Assembly (NCBI GenBank): GCA_036625225.1
Contig: JAZKUF010000001.1
Span: 1,612,001-1,676,000 of the forward strand
DNA length: 64,000 bases
Direction: 5' to 3'
DNA from: Accumulibacter jenkinsii
Lineage (GTDB): Bacteria; Pseudomonadota; Gammaproteobacteria; Burkholderiales; Rhodocyclaceae
Below are positions 8,375 through 16,387 of the stretch, piece by piece. The notes below the pieces were generated by a model, which worked only from the letters and a program-made list of their open reading frames with translations, was not told the origin of the DNA and searched no databases. A program made the translations under genes and the position numbers. The stretch's first letter is position 1, and each line of letters starts with the position of its first letter.

Positions 8375-9565
8375 TCAATCGACCTGACAGAGCAGGCCCT
8401 TGAGGTATTCGCCTTCACTGAAGTGCAGCGCCACCGGGTGGTCTGAAGGCGCCGAGAGGCGACGCAGGATGCGTGCCTCGCGGCCGGCATCGACCGCCGC
8501 ATCGGCGACGATCTGCTGGAAGTGCTCGCTGCCGATGCCGCCTGAACACGAGTAGGTCATCAACAGGCCGCCGGGAGCGAGCAGGCGAAAACCGAAGGCG
8601 TTGATGTCCCGGTAGGCGCGCGCCGCGCGCTCGGCATGTGCCGCCGAAGGGGCAAACTTGGGAGGATCAAGGATGATCAGGTCGAAGCGCTGACCCGCGC
8701 CCTTGAGCGCGCGCAGTTCGCTGAAGACGTCGGCTTCGCGCCATTCGGCGCGGCTCGCATCGAGCTGTGGGTTGAGCGCGAGATTGTCGGCGGCGGCCGC
8801 CAGGGCCGGCCCGGAGGAGTCGATCGAGAGTACGCGGCTGGCGCCACCGGCGAGCGCCTGCAGCGAAAATCCCCCCGTATAGCAGAAGCAGTTGAGCGTC
8901 GCGCGGTCGGCCGCGAGTTCGCGCGTCAGCAGGCGGTTGTCGCGCTGGTCCAGGTAAAAGCCCGTCTTGTGGCCGGCAACCACGTCGACCTTGATCCGGA
9001 CGCCGTTTTCGACGATGTTCAGCGCCTGTGCAGGCGCTTCGCCCAACACCCAGCCGGTGACCGGTTCAAGTCCCTCGAGTCGGCGAACATTCGAATCCGA
9101 TCGCTCGTAGATGCGCGAACAGCCGGTCACCCGCTGCAGCGCGCCAAGGATTGCACGCCGCCATTTTTCCGGGCCGGTGGCGGTCAATTGCAGGACGACG
9201 GTGTCGTCATAGCGATCGGCGATCAGGCCGGGCAGGCCGTCGGACTCGCCATGGATGAGCCGCAGGCCCTGTTGGCGCTTCAACTCCGGCGTCAGGTGAC
9301 GACGGTCGACGGCAGCCTGAATGCGGCGCTTGAAGAAAGCGTCGTCGACGGTCTCTTGCGGATCGAAGGTCCACACCCGAGCGCGGATTTTCGACTCGGG
9401 ACTCCACGCCGCTTTCGCCAGAGGCCGTCCGTTGGCCGCCACCACCTCGACCGTATCGCCGGCGCGTGCGCGGCCACCGAGCCTGTCAACCGCAGCGGCA
9501 AAAATCCAGGGATGACGACGGGCAAGCGAGCGATCCTTGCCGGGCAGAAGAACGAGTTGAGCCAT
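8375..9565 (-). CDS. rlmI: 23S rRNA (cytosine-C5)-methyltransferase, RlmI family
   Basis: SAM-dependent RNA methyltransferase of 396 residues. An N-terminal PUA domain (RHPWIFAAAV onward) is followed by a middle domain and a Rossmann methyltransferase with FCYTGGFSLQAL (SAM site), LDPPKFAPS and a catalytic YSCSGG motif with the Cys nucleophile. E. coli RlmI modifies C1962 of 23S rRNA; the same target is inferred. The open frame reaches 9658, but MAQLVLLPGKDRSLARRHPW is the family N-terminus and ATG at 9565 has AGGAGAT upstream, so that start is used. Confidence 0.92.
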   Translation of the reverse strand: MAQLVLLPGKDRSLARRHPWIFAAAVDRLGGRARAGDTVEVVAANGRPLAKAAWSPESKIRARVWTFDPQETVDDAFFKRRIQAAVDRRHLTPELKRQQGLRLIHGESDGLPGLIADRYDDTVVLQLTATGPEKWRRAILGALQRVTGCSRIYERSDSNVRRLEGLEPVTGWVLGEAPAQALNIVENGVRIKVDVVAGHKTGFYLDQRDNRLLTRELAADRATLNCFCYTGGFSLQALAGGASRVLSIDSSGPALAAAADNLALNPQLDASRAEWREADVFSELRALKGAGQRFDLIILDPPKFAPSAAHAERAARAYRDINAFGFRLLAPGGLLMTYSCSGGIGSEHFQQIVADAAVDAGREARILRRLSAPSDHPVALHFSEGEYLKGLLCQVD

Positions 9566-9669
9566 GCGGGATCTCCTGCGCAGGCCGGTTGAGCGGACGA
9601 CGATGAGGTAAAACGTAACGCGGCGCGATACCAGAGGTACGCGCCGCGCGTGCTGCAAACACCGACAAG

Positions 9670-9801
9670 TCAGCTCTTGGGTTTGGCCGGCGAACTCATT
9701 CCGGCTTGCCCATCCTTGGCTTTCTCAGCCGAGCAGGCAAGAGCATGAGCACTCGATAGCGCCAGCGCCAAGGCCATCAGGCCGGCGATTAGTTTACCCA
9801 T
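9670..9801 (-). CDS. Small exported peptide, 43 residues
   Basis: An open frame below common length cut-offs. It starts ATG at 9801 with a strong GAGGAGAAG ribosome site 4 to 6 bases upstream. The product begins MGKLIAGLMALALALSSAHA, a textbook signal peptide, followed by a short mature part LACSAEKAKDGQAGMSSPAK with one Cys, charged at first and Pro/Lys-rich at the end. Function is unknown. It lies just downstream of the phosphate transport pair on the same strand (86-base gap) and could share its transcript. The signal peptide, ribosome site and codon pattern together make it likely to be real. Confidence 0.7.
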   Translation of the reverse strand: MGKLIAGLMALALALSSAHALACSAEKAKDGQAGMSSPAKPKS

Positions 9802-9887
9802 ACGCTTCTCCTCGTGGCTACCGACATTGGCAGGGCGACTGTAGGCCTAACTGCGGTCAAATACAACCCCGACTTCGTCAATGGCTT

Positions 9888-10541
9888 TCAGCAGAGTTTG
9901 ACGACGATGTTGTTGAGCGCCCGCGCCGCATCGGCGACGCGGTCAGCGGCGTTCGACATGTGACGATAGGTCTCGCGGCGTTTGAACATGTTCAGGTAAT
10001 CGTCACCCTGAAAGAGTTCGACGATCGCCCGCCGATACGCTTTCTCGGACGTGCGCTCGGCTTTTCGGGCAGCGTTGGCATCTACGCCGGCAGCTGCCGG
10101 ATCGGTCGCCAGACGCGCGAACCCCCTGGCCAGTGCGTCAGCGCCTTCACGAATGTGCAGTGCCATCTGCAGACTGTGCTTGTCTGGTGACAGGCCCAGC
10201 ATGTCCATCTCGACGACCGTCGATTTGCAGTAGTTGACGACGTCGTCAAGCGTCGTGATCGCCCGAAAGAGGTCTTCACGATCGACCGGTGTCGAGAAGG
10301 CGTCACTCAACACACTGAGGTTGGCCGCCTTGATCCGGTCGGCTTCGTGCTCGTCGTCGCGGACCCGCTGGCTGACCGAGACGTCGCCCGTTTCCATGAA
10401 TTCGACCAGCAGGCGCGTGGTCTCCGCGGCGTTCGCGCTCTGCTCGGCGAGCATGCCGAAGAAATCGGCAACGGTCGGGAAGACCCGCTCATAGAGACGG
10501 CGGAAGATTGGCTTGTTGTCTTGGTCTTGATTGGCATCCAT
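9888..10541 (-). CDS. DUF47 family (PhoU-like) protein, partner of the PiT transporter
   Basis: A 217-residue, mainly helical cytosolic protein of the DUF47/PhoU-like family. Visible features are FFGMLAEQSANAAET near residue 25 and DDVVNYCKSTVVEMDMLG in the middle. Such proteins are usually encoded next to PiT-type transporters and are thought to modulate phosphate uptake. Here the gene starts 15 bases after the transporter stop on the same strand, so the two form an operon transcribed from the transporter promoter. Confidence 0.9.
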   Translation of the reverse strand: MDANQDQDNKPIFRRLYERVFPTVADFFGMLAEQSANAAETTRLLVEFMETGDVSVSQRVRDDEHEADRIKAANLSVLSDAFSTPVDREDLFRAITTLDDVVNYCKSTVVEMDMLGLSPDKHSLQMALHIREGADALARGFARLATDPAAAGVDANAARKAERTSEKAYRRAIVELFQGDDYLNMFKRRETYRHMSNAADRVADAARALNNIVVKLC

Positions 10542-10556
10542 GGTTCATCTCCTCAG

Positions 10557-11600
10557 TTAGTGTTGGCCAAGCATGATTCTGGCCAGGGCGTAGCAAACGA
10601 TGGCAGTCAGTGCCGATGCGGGAATGGTGATCACCCAGGTCTTGGCGATATCGACCGCTTTCTTCCAGCGCACGGCGCGCGGGTGCTCGGAATAGCCGAT
10701 GCCCATGATCGAGGTGGCAACCACGTGCGTGGTCGAGACCGGAGCGCCGACCACCGAGGCCGAGAGAATCAGCAAACCTGAGGTGAGCTGTGAAGAGAAG
10801 GCATGCAGGGGGCGTACGCGATAGATGGCAAAGCCGAGGGTGCGCACGATCCGCCAGCCGCCGGAGAGGATGCCGAGGGTGATCGCCGTGGCGCAGGCGA
10901 GGACGACCCAGAAAGGCACCTCGAAGGTCGGAATGAAGCCACCAAGCACCAGCACCAGGGTCAGCATGCCCATGCTTTTCTGCGCGTCGTTGGCACCGTG
11001 CGAGAAAGCGAGGACGGCGGCGCTGACGAACTGCATCTTTCGCAGCTTGCCATTGGCGGTCGGCTTGGCGCCGGCCATCAGCTTTCGTCCGATGCGGAAA
11101 ACCAGGAAACCAACCCAGAAACCGAGCAACGGCGAGAGGAAAAGCGAAACCAGCACCTTCATCACGCCGAGGAGTTTGCCCTCCTGCATCAGCGGCGACC
11201 AGCCCCAGATCACATATTCGGAACCGACTGCCGCCACCACCGCGCCGGCGAGACCCCCGACCAGCGCATGTGACGATGACGAAGGAATGCCGAACCACCA
11301 GGTCGCGAGATTCCAGACGATGGCGCCCAGCAGCCCGCAGAACAGGATCAGCACCGCCAGATGGGCATCCACGGTCGACAGATCGACGAACTTGCCGATC
11401 GTGTTGGCCACCGCGGTGCCGCCCAGCAGTGGGCCGAGAAACTCGAAGACCCCGACGACAACGACCGCTTGCGCCGGCGTCATCGCCCGCGACGCGATGA
11501 TCGTGGCGACGATGTTCGCGGCATCATGAAAGCCGTTCGTGTAATCGAAAAACAACACGATCAACACGGTCGCCACGGCGAGCCAATATAGAGTTTCCAT
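10557..11600 (-). CDS. PiT family inorganic phosphate transporter
   Basis: A 347-residue multi-spanning membrane protein that imports inorganic phosphate (as metal-phosphate with protons in characterised PitA proteins). The two family signature repeats are present: FDYTNGFHDAANIVAT near residue 20 and SHGANDAQKSMG near residue 205. About ten hydrophobic segments can be counted. It is the promoter-proximal gene of a two-gene operon with the DUF47 gene. If the host is a polyphosphate accumulator, a low-affinity Pit system would be the expected route for bulk phosphate; that link is inference. Confidence 0.93.
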   Translation of the reverse strand: METLYWLAVATVLIVLFFDYTNGFHDAANIVATIIASRAMTPAQAVVVVGVFEFLGPLLGGTAVANTIGKFVDLSTVDAHLAVLILFCGLLGAIVWNLATWWFGIPSSSSHALVGGLAGAVVAAVGSEYVIWGWSPLMQEGKLLGVMKVLVSLFLSPLLGFWVGFLVFRIGRKLMAGAKPTANGKLRKMQFVSAAVLAFSHGANDAQKSMGMLTLVLVLGGFIPTFEVPFWVVLACATAITLGILSGGWRIVRTLGFAIYRVRPLHAFSSQLTSGLLILSASVVGAPVSTTHVVATSIMGIGYSEHPRAVRWKKAVDIAKTWVITIPASALTAIVCYALARIMLGQH

Positions 11601-11905
11601 ACACCCCCTTTGTGTAAACGAGCCCCATCAGCCCGATTCTTGTAAAAAGTGGGCGGATTATGCATGAAACTCAAATTTTGTCCACATTTTGTTCGCATTG
11701 GCAGCGCTGGATGACCATCTGAAGGACGATTCATGCGCCTTGGCCAAATATCGAAAGCATTGATGCGAGAGACAAAAGCGGCAGCAGCTTCGAGCGTACG
11801 ACGCCTTTGACGCGGCTTGCATCGAGCGGGGCGCTGTGTCACATTCCCAACCTCGGAGTGGGTCGGAAGACTTTTTGCGGGACGCTTCCTCAACAGGGAT
11901 ATGAG
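11601..11905. other. Divergent intergenic region between the PiT transporter and a small membrane protein gene
   Basis: About 305 bases, locally AT-richer than its surroundings near 11640-11700. It holds the sigma70-like promoter for the transporter described separately. I found no convincing Pho box. On the right, CAGGGA at 11894-11899 precedes the ATG of the next gene. No gene is supported inside. Confidence 0.5.
11657..11684 (-). promoter_or_regulatory. Sigma70-type promoter of the PiT-DUF47 operon
   Basis: Read on the minus strand, TGGACA (from 11684) and CATAAT (ending 11657) each differ from the consensus hexamers by one base and are separated by 16 bases. This predicts a start of transcription near 11650 and a leader of about 50 bases before the transporter ATG at 11600. 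No other -35/-10 pair of this quality was noticed nearby. Confidence 0.6.
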
Positions 11906-12205
11906 ATGAAACATGTAATCTGGGTACTCTGGCCGGCCTTCATCGCCGCGGGAATCGCGGAGGTCATTTTCTTCACGATGATCGATCCGGCACAGCTGTA
12001 CCTGTTCGGAGAACGCGTCGAATGGTCGGCGACCGCGACCTACTCGACCGGCTTTCTGCTTTTCTGGCTGGTCTGCATCGGGTCGAGCCTGATGACCTAT
12101 GCGATGATGCCCCAGAGCGCCAAGGAGGCGCTCCGAAAGGCTGCCGGCGAACGTGAGGATCTGGCTCGACCGAAGCGCCGGGAAGCGACCGGGAACGGCC
12201 GCTAG
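11906..12205 (+). CDS. Small two-TM membrane protein of unknown function
   Basis: A 99-residue protein with two hydrophobic segments (about residues 4-22 and 45-66) and a charged C-terminal tail rich in Arg, Lys and Glu. The open frame reaches back to 11807, but the start MKHVIWVLWPAF at 11906 has a purine-rich AGGGA upstream and begins directly with the first membrane helix. I do not recognise a named family. Its stop codon lies inside a CTAG that is shared with the stop codon of the convergent metZ gene. Confidence 0.7.
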   Translation: MKHVIWVLWPAFIAAGIAEVIFFTMIDPAQLYLFGERVEWSATATYSTGFLLFWLVCIGSSLMTYAMMPQSAKEALRKAAGEREDLARPKRREATGNGR

Positions 12206-13383
12206 ATCAGGGACAAACCGTTTTCGAGGTCGTTCTGCAGGTCGACCACGGCTTCGAGACCCACCGCAATGCGCAGCAGATCGTCGCCGATACCGGCGGC
12301 CGCTCGCTGTTCCGGGGTGAGGCGACCATGGGTGGTCGACGCGGGATGGGTCAGGGTACTCCTGGTGTCTCCAAGATTGGCGGTGATCGACAACAGACGA
12401 CAGCTGTCCACCACCGTCCAGGCTTCGGCCCGGCCGCCACGGACGGTGAAGGAAACGATCGCCCCACCGCTTTTCTGCTGACGGCGAGCGAGATCGAACT
12501 GCGGGTGAGACGGCAGCCCGGGGTAGTAAACACGCCCGACTCGCGGATGCTTTTCCAGCCACAGCGCCAATTGCAGGGCTTTTGACGACTGCGCTTCGAG
12601 GCGGATCTGCAGGGTTTCGAGGCCCTTGAGCAGAACCCAGGCATTGAAGGCGGAGAGCGTCGGACCGGCCGTGCGCAGGAACTTGAAGACCTCGTCGGTC
12701 AGCTGCCGCGGGCCGGCGACGGCACCGCCGAGGACCCGCCCCTGGCCGTCGATGAACTTGGTCGCCGAATGGACCACCAGATCAGCACCCAGATCCAGCG
12801 GCCGCTGAAGAATCGGCGTACAGAAACAGTTGTCGACCGCCACCCGCACGCCGCGCGCATGGGCGATCGACGCGAGGGCAGCGATGTCGGCAATTTCGGT
12901 CAGGGGATTCGACGGCGTTTCGAGAAAGAACAACCGGGTTTCAGGTCGCATCGCGGCCTGCCACGCCGCGACATCGGTCTGCGCGACGAAGCTGGTGCGG
13001 ATTCCGAAGCGCGGCATGATGGTGCCGAGCAGTTGCTGGGTAGCACCGAAGAGGCCCGTCGAAGCGACGATGTGATCGCCGCTGCTGCACAGCGCCATGA
13101 CCAGCGAGAGAATGGCCGACATGCCGGAGGCGGTGGCCACGCAGGCTTGCGCGCCTTCAAGGGCGGCCAGGCGATCCTGAAAGACGGCCACCGTCGGATT
13201 GGTGAACCGCGAGTAAACGTTGCCTTCCTCCTCCCCCGAGAAACGCGCCGCGGCCTGCGCCGCGGTGGTGAAAACGAAGCTCGAGGTGAGGTACAGCGCT
13301 TCGCTGTGCTCGTTGAACTGGCTGCGCTCCTGACCCGCACGTACCGCCAGCGTTTCCGGCAAATAGTCTGGATGGGGCTTCAT
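12202..13383 (-). CDS. metZ: O-succinylhomoserine sulfhydrylase
   Basis: PLP enzyme of the Cys/Met metabolism family that makes homocysteine from O-succinylhomoserine and sulfide. The 393-residue product has the PLP Lys in SATKFIDGQGR near residue 205 and the family stretches SNPLTEIADI and FNAWVLLKGLETL. ATG at 13383 begins MKPHPDYLPETLAVRAG, the family N-terminus; the longer frame upstream lies in purF. It follows purF with a 5-base gap, the standard order in betaproteobacteria, and closes the long minus-strand block. A closely related gamma-synthase or O-acetylhomoserine sulfhydrylase is possible but less likely from context. Confidence 0.93.
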   Translation of the reverse strand: MKPHPDYLPETLAVRAGQERSQFNEHSEALYLTSSFVFTTAAQAAARFSGEEEGNVYSRFTNPTVAVFQDRLAALEGAQACVATASGMSAILSLVMALCSSGDHIVASTGLFGATQQLLGTIMPRFGIRTSFVAQTDVAAWQAAMRPETRLFFLETPSNPLTEIADIAALASIAHARGVRVAVDNCFCTPILQRPLDLGADLVVHSATKFIDGQGRVLGGAVAGPRQLTDEVFKFLRTAGPTLSAFNAWVLLKGLETLQIRLEAQSSKALQLALWLEKHPRVGRVYYPGLPSHPQFDLARRQQKSGGAIVSFTVRGGRAEAWTVVDSCRLLSITANLGDTRSTLTHPASTTHGRLTPEQRAAAGIGDDLLRIAVGLEAVVDLQNDLENGLSLI

Positions 13384-13388
13384 AGACG

Positions 13389-14915
13389 TCAGCCCGCCGA
13401 CATCAGGTTCAACTGCAGCTGCTTCGACGCCCAACGCTCTTCCTTGGTCGTCGCCCGGTGGACTTCGCGCGCCGTCTCGATGGCTGTCAGATACTCGATG
13501 CTGACGTCCCCGGTGACATAGGAGCCGTCGAAACACGAGGTGTCGAAATGGCACAGGGCCGGTTTGAGGTCACGCACCGACGCCTTGAGCGCGTCGAGAT
13601 CCTGATAGACCAGCGCATCGGCGCCAATTTCGATGCCGATTTCCTCGCCCGTGCGGCCGGTCGCGATCAGTTCGCCGCGGCTCGGCATGTCGATGCCGTA
13701 GACATTCGGATAGCGCACCGGCGGCGAAGCGGAAGCGAAGTAGACCTTGAGCGCGCCGGCTGCCCGCGCCATCTCGACGATCTCGCGGCTGGTCGTGCCG
13801 CGAACGATCGAATCGTCGACCAGCAGAACCCGCTTGCCCTTGAATTCCTGCGCCACGGTGTTGAGCTTCTGGCGGACCGATCGGGCACGCGTCGCCTGGC
13901 CCGGCATGATGAAGGTACGACCGATGTAGCGGTTCTTGACAAAACCCTCGCGATACGGAACGCCGATGCGTTGGGCAAGCTGCATCGCCGACGGACGGCT
14001 CGAATCGGGAATCGGGATGACGACATCGATCTCGTTGACCGGGATATGCTTGACGAGCTTGTCTGCGAGATGTTCACCCATTCGCAGGCGAGATTCATAG
14101 ACCGAGACGCCATCGATCACCGAGTCCGGCCGAGCGAGATAGACGAACTCGAAAATGCAGGGGGAAAGCACTGCATGACTCGCGCATTGACGCTGGTGCA
14201 GGTGGTGATCGAGATCGATGAAAATCGCCTCTCCCGGATCGACATCGCGCAGCACCCGGAAACCGAGGGTATCGAGCGCCACCGACTCGGATGCGAAGAG
14301 ATACTCGGTACCCTGCGGCGTCTCGTGGGTCCCGAAAATCAGCGGTCGAATCCCGAAGGGGTCACGAAAAGCCAGCATGCCGTGGCCGGCAATCATCGCC
14401 ACCACCGCATAAGCGCCGCGACAACGGCGATGTACCGCGGCCACGGCGGCAAAGATGGTATCGAGATCGAGTCGACATCCCTTGGCTGTCGCCTGCAGTT
14501 CATGCGCCAGCGTGTTGAGCAGAACCTCGGAGTCGGAGCCGGTGTTGATATGGCGCAGGTCCAGACGAAACATCTCCTGCTTGAGTTGTTCGGTATTGGT
14601 CAGGTTGCCGTTATGCCCGAGGACGATCCCGAACGGCGAGTTCACGTAGAAGGGTTGCGAAAGGGCCGCATCGAAAGCCGAACCGGCGGTCGGATAGCGA
14701 CAATGGGCGATGCCCATGTTGCCCGGCAGGGCGCGCATGTTGCGCGTGCGAAACACATCGCGCACCAGTCCCGACCCCTTGTGCATGTGAAACGCGTCCT
14801 CCTCGGCCGTGGCGATGCCGGCGGCGTCCTGCCCGCGATGCTGCAGGACCATCAGACCATCGTAGAGCAACTGATTGACCGGTGTCGTTGCGACAACTCC
14901 GAGAATTCCACACAT
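13389..14915 (-). CDS. purF: Amidophosphoribosyltransferase PurF
   Basis: First committed enzyme of purine synthesis; transfers ammonia from glutamine to PRPP. The 508-residue product begins MCGILGVV, so Cys2 is the N-terminal nucleophile of the glutaminase domain after Met removal, with no propeptide. The phosphoribosyltransferase half has the PRPP loop VLLVDDSIVRGTTSREIV near residue 365. The gene is placed 9 bases after cvpA and 5 bases before metZ. Confidence 0.98.
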   Translation of the reverse strand: MCGILGVVATTPVNQLLYDGLMVLQHRGQDAAGIATAEEDAFHMHKGSGLVRDVFRTRNMRALPGNMGIAHCRYPTAGSAFDAALSQPFYVNSPFGIVLGHNGNLTNTEQLKQEMFRLDLRHINTGSDSEVLLNTLAHELQATAKGCRLDLDTIFAAVAAVHRRCRGAYAVVAMIAGHGMLAFRDPFGIRPLIFGTHETPQGTEYLFASESVALDTLGFRVLRDVDPGEAIFIDLDHHLHQRQCASHAVLSPCIFEFVYLARPDSVIDGVSVYESRLRMGEHLADKLVKHIPVNEIDVVIPIPDSSRPSAMQLAQRIGVPYREGFVKNRYIGRTFIMPGQATRARSVRQKLNTVAQEFKGKRVLLVDDSIVRGTTSREIVEMARAAGALKVYFASASPPVRYPNVYGIDMPSRGELIATGRTGEEIGIEIGADALVYQDLDALKASVRDLKPALCHFDTSCFDGSYVTGDVSIEYLTAIETAREVHRATTKEERWASKQLQLNLMSAG

Positions 14916-14924
14916 AGTATCTTC

Positions 14925-15413
14925 CTACCCAAACCTGATTCGTTTAGCCACATCGGATGGTAGCCATGGCTTGCTGGCCAGAACGGCCGTTTCGAGCGGC
15001 GACGCGAAGTATGCTTCGCTCCACCACTCTTCTTTCGGAAGCGCCGTCATGCCGCCACCGGCAACCAGGACCAGGACGATCACCAGCCCTCTGGCTACTC
15101 CGAAGATGATCCCCAGCAGGCGATCGCTCAAGGTCATTCCGAGCACACTGAGCAGGCGGCCGACGATCAGGCGAAGCAGCGCCATGGCGATGAGTACGGC
15201 AATGAATACCGTCACCCCGCCGGCGATCACACGTAGGGTTGGATCGGCAAGGCCGACAAACAACTGGCCAAGCTCGGCCCCCCACCATTTTGCCGCGAAA
15301 AACGCAAGCACCCAGGCGATCAGGGCGATGATTTCACCCACCACGCCACGCCACATGCCGAGCAGGAGAGAGGTGCTGACGATCGCCAGCACAAGGTAGT
15401 CAAAGGCTGTCAT
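14925..15413 (-). CDS. cvpA: CvpA family inner membrane protein
   Basis: A 162-residue protein with four predicted membrane helices, beginning MTAFDYLVLAIVSTSLLLGMWRG, the typical CvpA N-terminus. Homologues are needed for colicin V production and are linked to envelope stress, and they usually precede purF, as here. It overlaps the stop of the SPOR-domain gene by 4 bases. Exact function is not established. Confidence 0.92.
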   Translation of the reverse strand: MTAFDYLVLAIVSTSLLLGMWRGVVGEIIALIAWVLAFFAAKWWGAELGQLFVGLADPTLRVIAGGVTVFIAVLIAMALLRLIVGRLLSVLGMTLSDRLLGIIFGVARGLVIVLVLVAGGGMTALPKEEWWSEAYFASPLETAVLASKPWLPSDVAKRIRFG

Positions 15414-16360
15414 TGCCGGCCAGCGACGACTCCACTGACGCCGATCTTCCGCAACTTCTCGAGCGCTCTCTCCGCCGCTTCCCGCGATGGGAAAGGCCCG
15501 GCGCGCACGCGCGTCTTGCGGCCGTCCGGCGTGTCGAGAATCTCGGTATAGTTGCTGATGCCGGCGCCGCTCATCTTGCCCTGCAACTGTTTCGCATTTT
15601 CGGGATTGGCAAAAGCGCCGATCAGAATCACCTGCTGGCCCCCGGATTTGGTCGGCGCGGCTTCGGGTGACCGGGGGCCATGGCCATCGTCGCCTGGCGG
15701 CTTGCCGGCTTCTTCGCTCGTCGTCTCGGACGGCTTGTCGACTTTCTTGACCGGCGGCTTGTCGCTCACCTTTTCAACGGGTTTGGCGACCTTCTTGTCG
15801 ACCGGCTTCTCCGGCACCTTCTCGGCCGGCTTGACGACCTTTTTTTCGACGGTTTTCTCGGGCGCTTTCTCGGACGTTTTCTCCGTCGGCTTGACGACCT
15901 TCCTGTCAGCGGCCTTGTCCGAAATCTTTTCCGGCGGCGTGGCGACCTTCTTTACCGCCGGCTTTTCGGCATTTTCAGGCGGCGTGGCGACTTTCTTTAC
16001 CGCCGGCTTTTCGGCAGGCCGTTCGGCCACTTTCTCGGTCGGCTGAACGCCGGCAGCGGCAGCCGTCGACGGCGTTCCAGCCGGCAACACCTCATCTGCC
16101 GTCCCTGCTTCACCGCCAGGCGCGGCGGCTTCCGCGGTCGGCGAGCGGGTCGCCCGCGCCGCCAGTTCATCCGGCTTGAAAGCGACCTCGTCCTGACCGG
16201 GAATCCGGATCGCGACCGCCGGAACCGATGACGGCCTGGGCTCATCGTCCATGACCATCGGCAGCACCACGGCAGCCAACCCGGCAAACGCCACGGCCCC
16301 GACAAGGCGGCGACGTGCCCGTTTTTTCAACTGCAGTTGCGGGTCAGAGGTTTCAGTCAT
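15410..16360 (-). CDS. SPOR domain cell-division protein, DedD-like
   Basis: A 316-residue single-pass inner membrane protein: short basic cytoplasmic start, one membrane helix (about residues 15-35), a long linker of degenerate Lys/Pro/Glu repeats (about residues 115-220) and a C-terminal SPOR domain (about 240-316, with QQVILIGAFANPENAKQL and RVRAGPFPSREAAERALEKL). SPOR domains bind denuded peptidoglycan at the septum. Position between folC and cvpA-purF matches DedD in proteobacteria. It overlaps cvpA by 4 bases (ATGA). Confidence 0.88.
   Translation of the reverse strand: MTETSDPQLQLKKRARRRLVGAVAFAGLAAVVLPMVMDDEPRPSSVPAVAIRIPGQDEVAFKPDELAARATRSPTAEAAAPGGEAGTADEVLPAGTPSTAAAAGVQPTEKVAERPAEKPAVKKVATPPENAEKPAVKKVATPPEKISDKAADRKVVKPTEKTSEKAPEKTVEKKVVKPAEKVPEKPVDKKVAKPVEKVSDKPPVKKVDKPSETTSEEAGKPPGDDGHGPRSPEAAPTKSGGQQVILIGAFANPENAKQLQGKMSGAGISNYTEILDTPDGRKTRVRAGPFPSREAAERALEKLRKIGVSGVVAGRQ
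15700..16030 (-). repeat. Degenerate Lys/Pro/Glu tandem repeats inside the SPOR protein gene
   Basis: The linker repeats a unit of about 13 residues of the form (A/V)(E/D)KKV(A/V)KP(T/P/V/A)EK(V/T/I)S(D/E)K, with about eight recognisable copies, two of them nearly identical (VKKVATPPEN and VKKVATPPEK). Such a stiff, charged linker could span the periplasm. Copy number is likely to vary between strains through slippage. Confidence 0.8.
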
Positions 16361-16387
16361 CGGTCGGGTCCACTCGCATCGCTTCGA

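Noticed and set aside
9061..9090. GGTTCAAGTCC, which resembles a tRNA T-arm
   Set aside because: It lies within rlmI coding sequence and no cloverleaf forms around it.
11601..11905. Pho box for the PiT transporter
   Set aside because: No pair of 7-base direct repeats near the CTGTCAT consensus was found; only a sigma70-like promoter is supported.
13458..14963. 501-codon plus-strand frame across purF
   Set aside because: Antisense shadow of a certain gene.
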